DNA of 56,489 nt from contig DASZMJ010000039.1 of NCBI GenBank assembly GCA_035551935.1, positions 1 through 56,489 of the forward strand, read 5' to 3'. This DNA is from DASZMJ01 sp035551935 (GTDB taxonomy: Bacteria; Planctomycetota; Planctomycetia; Isosphaerales; Isosphaeraceae). Below are positions 45,061 to 53,446 of this stretch, in pieces; the first letter of the stretch is position 1; each line of letters starts with the position of its first letter. The notes under the pieces were generated by a model. That model was not told the DNA's origin. It saw nothing but the letters and a program-made list of their open reading frames with translations, and did not search any database. The position numbers were made by a program, and so were the translations under genes.

Positions 45061-45648
45061 ATGAGTCTGCACGACTCCTTCTCCGAGCTGGCCGGGCGGC
45101 TCCGATCGGGCGACGAGGGGGCGTCGGCCGAGGTCTTCCGTCGGTTCCAGACCCGGCTGGTTGCGCTGGCACGGTCGAGGTTGGAGGAGCGGATCCGCCG
45201 CAAGGAGGACCCGGAGGACGTCGTCCAGTCGGTCTACCGGAGCTTCTTCGTCCGCTTCCGCGACGGCAGGCTCGCGCCCAGGACGTGGGACGAGCTCTGG
45301 GGGCTCCTGACCTGGATCACGATCTGCAAATGCCGCAGCCGCGCCGCCTTCTTCCGGACGGCGCGGCGCGACGTCGCGGCCGAGGTGTCGGCGGCCTCGG
45401 CCGACGAGATCGCCGCCCTGATCGACCGCGAGCCGACGCCGGAGGAGGGGGCCACCCTGGCCGAGGCGGTCGAGCGCGTGATGAGCGGCCTCGACTCCGA
45501 GGACCGCGAGGTCGTGTCGATGGCATTGCAGGGCTACACCGTCCCCGAGATCGCCGAGCGGGTCGGGCGGGCGGAGCGGACGGTCCGGCGGTTCATCCGC
45601 GAGCGCGTGCGGGGCCGGCTCCTCCGCATGCAGGCCGAGTTGATCTGA
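45061..45648 (+). CDS. ECF-type RNA polymerase sigma factor, second
   Basis: The 195-residue protein starts MSLHDSFSELAGRLRSGDEG. Region 2 has DPEDVVQSVYRSFFVRFRDG and TWITICKCRSR, and region 4 has LDSEDREVVSMALQGYTVPE followed by IAERVGRAERTVRRFIRER, a helix-turn-helix. The planctomycete ECF class with an inserted RKEDPEDVVQ segment is recognised. No anti-sigma follows; the Ser/Thr kinase begins 37 bases downstream, so co-expression and control by phosphorylation are likely. In-frame codons before 45061 look non-coding, and the ribosome site is weak. It is divergent from the giant beta-helix gene, so it may control that gene; this is inference from position. Confidence 0.85.
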   Translation: MSLHDSFSELAGRLRSGDEGASAEVFRRFQTRLVALARSRLEERIRRKEDPEDVVQSVYRSFFVRFRDGRLAPRTWDELWGLLTWITICKCRSRAAFFRTARRDVAAEVSAASADEIAALIDREPTPEEGATLAEAVERVMSGLDSEDREVVSMALQGYTVPEIAERVGRAERTVRRFIRERVRGRLLRMQAELI

Positions 45649-45685
45649 CGGGGTGGCGGGTCCCGCCGCCCGAGGAGGAGCGTCG

Positions 45686-48600
45686 ATGGCGGCCGTCCCC
45701 GAGTCGGTCGACCTCTCCGGCACCGTCGCCTGGGCCCTCCGCGAGCCGATCATCCGCGAGTTCGACCGCGCCTGGCGCGTCGGCCTGCGGCCGGCGATCG
45801 AGGGGTACCTGCCCAGGGCCGATCCGGCGGAGCGGCGGTCGGTCCTGATCGAGCTGGTGCACACCGAGCTCGAGTATCGCGTCAAGGACGGCGAGCCGGC
45901 GCGGGCCGAGGACTACCTCCGGCGCTTCCCGGAGCTCGCCGGCGACCGCGAGACGGAGCGGGAGCTGATCGAGGCCGAGCTGGAGCTGCGGCGGCGCCGC
46001 GACCCGGGGCTCGACCTCGACGACTACCTGGCCCGTTTCCCGGCCCACCACGAGGCGCTGCTCGCCCTTCGGGGCCGGCTTGCGACGGCCGACCGCCCCG
46101 CGTCGGCGGCCCCCGCGCGGCCGGCGGCCGCGGCACGGGCCCTCGGCAAGTACGAGCTGCTCGAGGAAGTCGGCCGCGGCACGGCCGGGGTCGTCTACCG
46201 GGCCCGCGACGCGGAGCTCGACCGCGTCGTCGCCCTGAAGGTCCCCCGCGCAGACCGCCTCGAGTCGGCCGAGGACGTCGCCCCATTCCTCCGCGAGGCC
46301 CGCAGCGCCGCGCAACTCCACCACCCGAACATCGTCCGATTGCTCGACTTCGGCAGGGCCGACGGGTCGTGCTTCCTCGCCTACGAGTTCGTGGCCGGGA
46401 CGACCCTGGCCCGCCGCCTCGCCACCGGCCGGATCCCGTTTCGCCAGGCGGCCGCGCTGGCGGGCCAGATCGCCGGCGCCCTCGGCCACGCGCACCGGAT
46501 GGGGGTCATCCATCGCGACCTGAAGCCGGCGAACGTCCTCATCGACGCCGAGGGGCGGCCCTGCCTGGCCGACTTCGGCCTGGCGCGGCGCCAGGAGGGC
46601 GAGGTCACCGTCACGCCCGACGGGGCCGCGCTCGGGACCCCGGCCTACATGCCCCCCGAGCAGGTCCGCGGCGAGTCGCACCGCGTCGACGGCCGCGCCG
46701 ACCTCTTCAGCCTCGGCGTCATGCTCTACGAGATGCTCGCCGGCGAGCGCCCCTTCCGCGGCGACACGCGGCCGGCGCTGTATCGCCAGATCCTCGAGGA
46801 CGAGCCATACCCGCCGCGACGCCGGAACGACCGCATCCCGCGCGACCTGGAGACGATCTGCCTGAAGTGCCTGGAGAAGGAGCCCGCCGGCCGGTACGCG
46901 ACGGCCGACGACCTCGCCGAGGACCTCCGCCGGTTCCTCGCCGCCGAGCCGATCCTGGCCCGGCCCATCGGGCCCGTCGAGCGGTTCGCCCGCCGCTGCC
47001 GCCGCCACCCCCTCGCGACGGGCCTGATCGCCGCGCTCGCCCTCGCGATCCTCGGCGGCCTCGCCGGCGTCACCTGGCAGTGGCGCCGGGCCGATCGCGA
47101 ATGGGGCCGCGCCGAGTCGAACCTCGAGCAGGCCCGGCTCCAGGGCGCGCGGGCCGAGGAGAACGCCGACGAGATCGGCCGGGTCGTCGACGACCTCTTC
47201 ACCCGCGTCAGCGAGGACACCCTGCTCAACGTGCCGGGCATGCAGCCGCTGCGCAGGGGCCTCCTCGCGGCGGCCCTGCGCCGCTACGAGCGGCTGCTCG
47301 GCCAGCGCGCCGAGAGCTTCGCCCTGCGCGCCGAGCTGGCGATGGCGCAGCGGCGCGTGGGCTTCATCGACGCGGCGCTCGGCCAACGGCCCGAGGCGCT
47401 GGTGGCCTACCGGGACGCGCTGGCCCGGTATCGCCAGTTGCTCCGCGAGCGGCCGGGCGACCCGAAGCTCCGCCACCACGCCGCCGGGGCCCTCGTCGAG
47501 CTCGCCCACATCCAGCAGGACTCCGGCCGGCCCGGCGAGGCGACGGCCTCCTACGCCGAGGCCCGCGCGATGCTCGAGGACCTGGCCCGGGAGCGGCCCG
47601 GGGCCGCCGACGTCCGGCATGACCTCGCCGTGCTCGACGTCGACGTCGCCCGCCGTTCCAGCCTCGACGGGCGGCCTGCGGAGGCGCTCGCCCTGCTGCG
47701 GCGGGCCCGCGACCACCTCGAGGGGGTCATCGCCTCCCGACCGCGCGACGCCCGCGCCCGCGCGGAGCTGGCGCGCTGCCTCGTCACCGCGGCCCCGCTC
47801 CACGAGCGGTCGGGTCGCCGCGGCGAGGCGGCCGCCGCGCTCGAGCGAGCGAGGGAGCTCCTCGCGCAGCTCGCCGAGGAACAGCCGGGGGTCCAGGAGC
47901 ACCGCGCGCACCTCGCCGGGGTCGACTTCAACCTGGCCTGGTACCTCCCGGCACGCGACCCGCGCACCGAGCGCCATCTCCGCGAGGCCCTCGACCTCCA
48001 GGAGCGGCTCGCCGCCGCCAATCCCGCCATCCCCGCCTTCGGCCTCGACCTCGGCCGCACATGCGGCCTGCTCGGCCTGCTCGACCTGAACCTCGGCCGC
48101 AATGCCGAGGCCGTGCCGTTGCTCGAACGGGCCCGCGACCTGAAGGCGCGGCACGCCCGCGAGTCGCCGCGCGACCCCAAGGCGTGGGACGAGGCGGGCG
48201 AAAACCTGTACAACCTGGGCCTGGCCGAGGCCGCGCTCAGGCGCCACGACCGGGCCGCCGCGGCCTACCGCCAGGCCGGCGAGGCCTACGCCCGGGCCTT
48301 CGAGCTGGCGCCGACGGACCCGTCCTACCGCGACCGTCGTGGGAACATGCTGATCCGCCTCTTCGGGTCGCTCCACGCCCAGCGCCGGCCCGCCGAGGCC
48401 GCGGCCGCGATCCGGGAGTTCGCGACCCTCCGCCCCGGCGACCCGGCCGCGCGCTATCGCGCCGCCTGCGGGATCGCCTTCTGCATCCCCCTGGTCGGCG
48501 ACGGCCGCGATCCGCCCGCCGAGGCCGAACGTCGCCGCTACGCCGACGAGGCCGTGGCGACCCTGGCCGACGCCGTCGCGCTCGGCTTTCGCGACGTCCG

Positions 48601-48703
48601 TTCTCTCCGGCGCGACCCCGCTCTCAACCCGCTCCGCGCGCGAGGCGACTTCCGGGCCCTCGTCCTGGATGTGTCGTTCCCGCGCGACCCCTTCCGGCGC
48701 TGA
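45686..48703 (+). CDS. Membrane Ser/Thr kinase with TPR domain
   Basis: GGAGGAG before ATG 45686 sets the start; the protein has 1005 residues. The N-terminal 150 residues are helical. The kinase domain spans about 155-420: GRGTAGVVYRA near 162 (Thr-Ala in place of the common Gly-Met), VALKVPRADRL, HRDLKPANVLID near 275, DFGLARR near 296 and GTPAYMPPEQVRG. All catalytic residues are present. One transmembrane helix lies at about 442-464 (TGLIAALALAILGGLAGVTW). It is followed by more than 500 residues of TPR-like helices, with LRREPALNPLRARGDFRAL-like ending (RDPALNPLRARGDFRALV). The kinase is cytoplasmic and the TPR part extracytoplasmic or periplasmic. It is translated after the ECF sigma gene. 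Confidence 0.9.
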   Translation: MAAVPESVDLSGTVAWALREPIIREFDRAWRVGLRPAIEGYLPRADPAERRSVLIELVHTELEYRVKDGEPARAEDYLRRFPELAGDRETERELIEAELELRRRRDPGLDLDDYLARFPAHHEALLALRGRLATADRPASAAPARPAAAARALGKYELLEEVGRGTAGVVYRARDAELDRVVALKVPRADRLESAEDVAPFLREARSAAQLHHPNIVRLLDFGRADGSCFLAYEFVAGTTLARRLATGRIPFRQAAALAGQIAGALGHAHRMGVIHRDLKPANVLIDAEGRPCLADFGLARRQEGEVTVTPDGAALGTPAYMPPEQVRGESHRVDGRADLFSLGVMLYEMLAGERPFRGDTRPALYRQILEDEPYPPRRRNDRIPRDLETICLKCLEKEPAGRYATADDLAEDLRRFLAAEPILARPIGPVERFARRCRRHPLATGLIAALALAILGGLAGVTWQWRRADREWGRAESNLEQARLQGARAEENADEIGRVVDDLFTRVSEDTLLNVPGMQPLRRGLLAAALRRYERLLGQRAESFALRAELAMAQRRVGFIDAALGQRPEALVAYRDALARYRQLLRERPGDPKLRHHAAGALVELAHIQQDSGRPGEATASYAEARAMLEDLARERPGAADVRHDLAVLDVDVARRSSLDGRPAEALALLRRARDHLEGVIASRPRDARARAELARCLVTAAPLHERSGRRGEAAAALERARELLAQLAEEQPGVQEHRAHLAGVDFNLAWYLPARDPRTERHLREALDLQERLAAANPAIPAFGLDLGRTCGLLGLLDLNLGRNAEAVPLLERARDLKARHARESPRDPKAWDEAGENLYNLGLAEAALRRHDRAAAAYRQAGEAYARAFELAPTDPSYRDRRGNMLIRLFGSLHAQRRPAEAAAAIREFATLRPGDPAARYRAACGIAFCIPLVGDGRDPPAEAERRRYADEAVATLADAVALGFRDVRSLRRDPALNPLRARGDFRALVLDVSFPRDPFRR

Positions 48704-49073
48704 GCGATCGCGTGCGACGCAGGCCTCGGGGCACGTCACGAGAATCGCCGGGTCCGGAGAGACTCGGGGATCGGCCCCGGGGTTCACCGGTCGGGTCTTG
48801 ATCCGGCCCGACCGGGGACGTCGGGCCCGACTCGGTCACCGACCGCTCGCTCAACGCGCCGGCGATCGGGCTCGCGGGCGCGGTCGCCGCCCGCCGCGTC
48901 TTCGCGGGCCCCGAGGGGCCGTACGGGCGTCGATAGGCCCGGCCTCGCGCTCGCCGGCTCGATGCCCGAAAAACGGCCTCGGGCGAATCGGGGACGCCGC
49001 GGGGACGTCCATCCTGGGGGCGGCTCGGGACGTCCGGGCACCCTCGGCGTCATCCGTCCCGGAGGATCGTCCG
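48704..49073. other. Intergenic stretch between kinase and HEAT-repeat genes
   Basis: The 370 bases show no protein-like frame in any direction. GGAGGAT near the end serves the HEAT gene. No strong hairpin with a T-run was found, so a terminator for the kinase cannot be assigned. The promoter of the HEAT gene presumably lies here. Confidence 0.5.
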
Positions 49074-52000
49074 ATGTCGAGGAAGCTCGGGCAACGGCTT
49101 CGGATCGTTGTGAGCCTCATGCTCGTCGCCGGCCGGCCGGCGCTCGCCGGGGCGGGGCAGGGCGCGGATGTCCCCGATCGCCGAGTGGCCGCGGCGCTGG
49201 AGCTGTGGAGCAAGGGGGACGCCGGGTCGCGTCAAGTTGCGCTCCGGCGGCTGGGGCGGCTGGGGCCGCGGGCCGCGCCGGCGGTCGACGCGATGATCGC
49301 CGGCCTGGCCGACCCCGACCCGAAGGTCCGGGGCGAGGCCGCCGAGGTCCTGCGCGGGATCGGCCTGGCGGCCAACAGGGCCGTGCCCGCGCTGCTCGCC
49401 GCGCTCGACGACCCGGTCGGCTCGGTCCGCGGCGCGGCGGCGCTGGCCCTCACGACGACGAGGCCCGACCCGAAGCGGGCCCTCCCGGCGCTCGTCGCCA
49501 GCCTGCGCCCCGGGCCCCGGCGCTGCCCGGTGGCGGCGTACGCCCTCGGCAGCCTCGGCGCGCCGGCGGTGCCCGCCCTGGTCGACCTGCTGAAGGACGA
49601 CGACCCGAAGGTCCGCCGCATGGCCGTCACGGCCCTCGGGCGGATCGGCACCGCGGCGCGGTCGGCGGCGCCCGCGCTAGAGGAGGCGCTGCGCACCCCG
49701 GACCGTGCCGACCGCGAACGCGTCGCCGAGGCCCTGGCCGCGATCGGCCCCGGGGCCCTCGATGCGCTCGTCGCCGCCCTGCGCGACCGCGACCCGCGGG
49801 TCCGCGGCGGGGCGGCCTTCGCGATCGCGCGGCTGGGACCGAAGGCGGAGGGAGCCGTGCCCGCCCTGCTCGCCGCCCTGGCCGATCCCGAGCCCCCCGA
49901 CGACCCCCGCCGGCCGCAGCCGGCCGGCTCCGGCGCCTGGGGGCGCGACGACGAGCCGAGACCGGGGGGCTACTACGGGGCCCTCGCCGCGATCGGCGCC
50001 CCGGGCGTCCCGGCGTTGCTCGGGCAGCTCGACGCCGCGGACGAGGCGGCCCGCGTCCGCGCGCTGCGGGCGCTCGGGTCGCTCGGCCACGAGGGCAAGG
50101 CGGCCGTCCCTCGGCTGGTCGAGCTCCTGCGCGACCCGGCCCTTCGGGTCGAGGTCGCGGGGGCCCTCGGCGGGATCGGCCCGTCGGCCCGGCCCGCGAT
50201 CCCGCCCTTGATCGCCGCGCTCAAGGACCCCGAGGCCGCCTTCCGCGCCCGAGCCGCCGAGGCGCTCGGCCGGATCGGCTGGTCGCGGCAGATGGGGCAG
50301 TTCAGCTCCACGACCGTGGCGCGGGGCGCCGTCGCGCCGCTGGCCGCCGCGACGAGGGACCCCGTCGCGGCCGTCCGCGCCGCCGCGGCCCGGGCGCTGG
50401 GGGACATCGGCGGCGAAGCCGACGTCGCCATCAACGACCTCGTCGCCCTGCTCGGCGACCCGTCGGCCGACGTCCGCCACGCCGCGCTCCGGTCGTTCCC
50501 GCGGATCGACCCCGTCCCCGTCTCGGCGGTCGGGACCGTCGTCGGGCTCCTGAAGGACCCCGACCGCCGGGTCCGGCTCGCGGCGGCGGAGGTGTTCCGC
50601 GACGAGGACCTGGGCCGGGACGACGTCGTCGCCGGCCTGCTCGCGGCGCTGGCGGACCCCGACGCCGACGTCCGCGCCGCGGCGGCCGTCGACCTGGCCC
50701 ACACCAACGGGCGCGGGGGGCTCGGCATCGTCCGCGACTCGCTCGACTTTGGCTATGCCAGCGGCACGGCCCTCGCCCGGTCGAAGGGCGCGGGGGCGGC
50801 CCTGCGGACGGCGCTGGCGGACGCCGACCCGCGCGTCCGGGCCGCGGCGGCCTATGCCCTGCCGGTCCTGAGGCACGAGGCGGCCGAGTCGGTCCCCGCG
50901 CTGATCGCCCGGCTCAAGGACCCCGAGGCGCCGGCCCGGGTCGCCGCCGCGATGGCGCTGGGGCAGTTCGGGCCGGACGCCGCCGCGGCCGTCCCCGCGC
51001 TCCTCGAGGTGCTGGGCGACGGCGGGGACCTCCGGTTCAACGACTTCTCGGTCGCGTCGAAGGCCGCCAAGGCGCTCCGCGACATCGGGCCGGACGCCGG
51101 GGCCAGGATGCTCGATCGCCTCTTCGCGATGCTCGACGACCCGGACCCGGACGTCCGCGGGATTGCCGTCCGTGCCCTCCAGGACCTCGGGCCGGGCGTG
51201 ACCGAGCGCCTCGTCCGTTCCCTGAACGACCCGAAGTCTCCCCGCGCGGCCCGCGTCGGGGCGCTGGGCGTCCTCTCGGGGGATCACGGGGTTGGCGTCG
51301 TCACGGGCTTCGACGGGGAGGATCGCATCGACCCGGCAGTCCGCGAAGCGGCCCCGGCGCTGAGAGTCCTGGCCCGCGACGAGGAGGACGAGGTCCGCGC
51401 CCAGGCCCGCAAGCTCCTCGTCGCGGTCGAGCAGGGGGGCGAGGCCGCGGCGCGGCTGATCCTCGACGACGTCCGCGCGGGGGACGGGGACGCGTCGGAC
51501 ATCAGCGGGGCCGTCAAGACGCTGGAGCCGGAAGCGGTCGGCGTGATGATCGAGGGCCTGAAGGACGCGGATGGGGAGGTCCGGGCCGCGGCCGCGCTGG
51601 CGATCGCGACGCTCTCCATGAAGCTGCCCCGGCCGGACGACGAGCGCGGCGACGAGAAGCCCGACCCGGCCGAGGTCGAGGCCCGCGGGCGCGGGCTGCG
51701 GCTCCGGTCGCGGGCCGCCGACGCGCTGGTGCCGCTCCTCGAGGACCCCGACACTCAGGTCCGCTGGGCCGTCGCCTGGGGCCTCTACGCGCTCGGGACG
51801 GGCGAGCGGTCCGTGCCCGCGCTGATCGCCATGGCGAGCGACCGCACCACCCGCATGCGCCCCGGCGGCTTCGTCCGCCTCACCCCGGTGCTCGGCGCCG
51901 GCGGCGGCAACTGGTGCCAGCGGGAGGCGGACGGGGAGCGGCTGAGCGTCGCCGCGGTCCAGGCCCTCGGCGGCTTCGGCGACGCGGCGTCGCCGGCGGT

Positions 52001-53174
52001 CCCGGCCCTGATCGACGCGATCCGGGACGGCGACGGCCTGACATGCTGGTACGCGGCCGGGGTCCTCGCCGGGCTCGGACCGAAGGCGAAGGCGGCCGTC
52101 CCCGCGCTGATCGGCCTGGTCCGGTCGAAGGACATGGTGCCCGGCGTCCCTTGCATGAGCGCGTTCGGTTGCGGGGAGTGCAAGCCCGACCGCCTGGCGG
52201 AGCAGGCCGCGACCGCGTTGGGGCGGATCGGGCCCGACGCCCGCGCGGCGACCGCCGCGCTCGTCGCGGCCCTCGACGACCCGGACGAGGACCTCCGAAG
52301 CGCCGCCGCCCAGGCCCTCGGAGGCATCGGCCCCGGCGCCTCCGAGGCCATCCCCGCGCTGGTGCGCGCGCTCGACGACCCCGGCTGGTCGATCGGCAAC
52401 AACGCGGCGGAGTCCCTCGGGCAGATCGGCCCGGCGGCCCTCCCGGCGTTGCTGGAGGCCCTCCGCGGCCGCACCCCGGCCGGCCGCCGCCGGGCGATCG
52501 AGGCCCTGGGAAAACTCGGCCCCGCGGCGGCCGTGGCGCTGCCCGAGATCCTCAAGGCCCTGGCCGACCCCGACGAGGAGACCCGCACCGCGGCGGCCGA
52601 GGCCATCGGCCGCATCGGCGACATCCCCACGGCCGCCGCCGCGGTCCCCGGCCTGGTCGCCGCGACGAAGGACGCCGATCGCCTCGTCCGCTGGCACGCC
52701 GCCGAGGCCCTGGGCCGGATCGGCCCGAAGGCCGAGGTCGTCATCCCCGCCCTGATCGCGCTGCTGGGCGATCGCGACCGCCAGGTGCGTTCCGCCGCCG
52801 CCGACGCCCTGATCCGGATCGGCATGCCCGCCTTCCCGGCCTTGCGGGGATTGCTCCGCGACGGCGACAAGGACCGGCGCGCCGAGGCCGCGTGGACGCT
52901 CGCTCGGATGGCCGACCCCCGGTACAACGCCCCGCATGACGAGGCCGACGAGCGGGCCCGGCGCCGCGTCGCGGGCCCGCGGGCCGCCTTGATCGCCGCG
53001 CTGGACGACCCGGACGAGCGGGTCCGCGCGGGGGCGGCGCGGGCCCTCGGGTTCGTCGGCGCCGGGGCCGCCCCCGCGCTCGAACCGCTCCGCGCGCGCC
53101 TCGACGACCCCGACGCCGACGTCCGCCGCGCCATCGAGGCCGCGATCCGGGCGATCCAGCAGGCCGACCCGTAG
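49074..53174 (+). CDS. Exported HEAT-repeat protein (1366 residues)
   Basis: GGAGGAT precedes ATG 49074. The leader reads RLRIVVSLMLVAGRPALAGA, a signal peptide. The rest is nearly all HEAT/PBS-lyase-type repeats of about 31-40 residues, with recurring patterns such as ALDDPDPxVRxxAAxALGRIG and GPxAxxAVPALIxAL. An unusual Cys cluster interrupts them near residues 1020-1040 (PCMSAFGCGECKPD, Cys-x6-Cys-x2-Cys). There is no enzyme domain. HEAT solenoids serve as scaffolds; an exported one is likely a periplasmic protein-binding platform. The next gene, the STAND NTPase, starts 272 bases downstream on the same strand. Confidence 0.85.
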   Translation: MSRKLGQRLRIVVSLMLVAGRPALAGAGQGADVPDRRVAAALELWSKGDAGSRQVALRRLGRLGPRAAPAVDAMIAGLADPDPKVRGEAAEVLRGIGLAANRAVPALLAALDDPVGSVRGAAALALTTTRPDPKRALPALVASLRPGPRRCPVAAYALGSLGAPAVPALVDLLKDDDPKVRRMAVTALGRIGTAARSAAPALEEALRTPDRADRERVAEALAAIGPGALDALVAALRDRDPRVRGGAAFAIARLGPKAEGAVPALLAALADPEPPDDPRRPQPAGSGAWGRDDEPRPGGYYGALAAIGAPGVPALLGQLDAADEAARVRALRALGSLGHEGKAAVPRLVELLRDPALRVEVAGALGGIGPSARPAIPPLIAALKDPEAAFRARAAEALGRIGWSRQMGQFSSTTVARGAVAPLAAATRDPVAAVRAAAARALGDIGGEADVAINDLVALLGDPSADVRHAALRSFPRIDPVPVSAVGTVVGLLKDPDRRVRLAAAEVFRDEDLGRDDVVAGLLAALADPDADVRAAAAVDLAHTNGRGGLGIVRDSLDFGYASGTALARSKGAGAALRTALADADPRVRAAAAYALPVLRHEAAESVPALIARLKDPEAPARVAAAMALGQFGPDAAAAVPALLEVLGDGGDLRFNDFSVASKAAKALRDIGPDAGARMLDRLFAMLDDPDPDVRGIAVRALQDLGPGVTERLVRSLNDPKSPRAARVGALGVLSGDHGVGVVTGFDGEDRIDPAVREAAPALRVLARDEEDEVRAQARKLLVAVEQGGEAAARLILDDVRAGDGDASDISGAVKTLEPEAVGVMIEGLKDADGEVRAAAALAIATLSMKLPRPDDERGDEKPDPAEVEARGRGLRLRSRAADALVPLLEDPDTQVRWAVAWGLYALGTGERSVPALIAMASDRTTRMRPGGFVRLTPVLGAGGGNWCQREADGERLSVAAVQALGGFGDAASPAVPALIDAIRDGDGLTCWYAAGVLAGLGPKAKAAVPALIGLVRSKDMVPGVPCMSAFGCGECKPDRLAEQAATALGRIGPDARAATAALVAALDDPDEDLRSAAAQALGGIGPGASEAIPALVRALDDPGWSIGNNAAESLGQIGPAALPALLEALRGRTPAGRRRAIEALGKLGPAAAVALPEILKALADPDEETRTAAAEAIGRIGDIPTAAAAVPGLVAATKDADRLVRWHAAEALGRIGPKAEVVIPALIALLGDRDRQVRSAAADALIRIGMPAFPALRGLLRDGDKDRRAEAAWTLARMADPRYNAPHDEADERARRRVAGPRAALIAALDDPDERVRAGAARALGFVGAGAAPALEPLRARLDDPDADVRRAIEAAIRAIQQADP

Positions 53175-53446
53175 GGCCCGCCGTGCGGACCCGACAAAGG
53201 GCGATCGATCCACGCGATCCGGTATGAGGCCGTCTGACTCACGAGCCCGGCGCATCGGCCCGCGTGGCGACGACTCGATGTGACCGGGCAGCAGGGGGGC
53301 AGGCCGCGCGGGAGAAGGCCGCTGAGCGGTTCCTGCCCGGCCGCACCGCGACGCGGTCTGGAAACCGGGCCGCGGTTCGGCGACGATGATCCGTGACGCC
53401 CGCGGCGGTCTCCTGGCCGGGCCGCGGGCGGTCGAGGTCGGTCGCC

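Noticed and set aside
49677..53255. Long minus-strand frame opposite the HEAT-repeat gene
   Set aside because: It is antisense to clear HEAT repeats; the pattern simply mirrors them, and no known domain is seen.
53386..53446. Upstream starts for the STAND gene (GTG 53393)
   Set aside because: The added residues are Arg/Gly-rich without similarity, and the ATG at 53447 begins the protein-like sequence.
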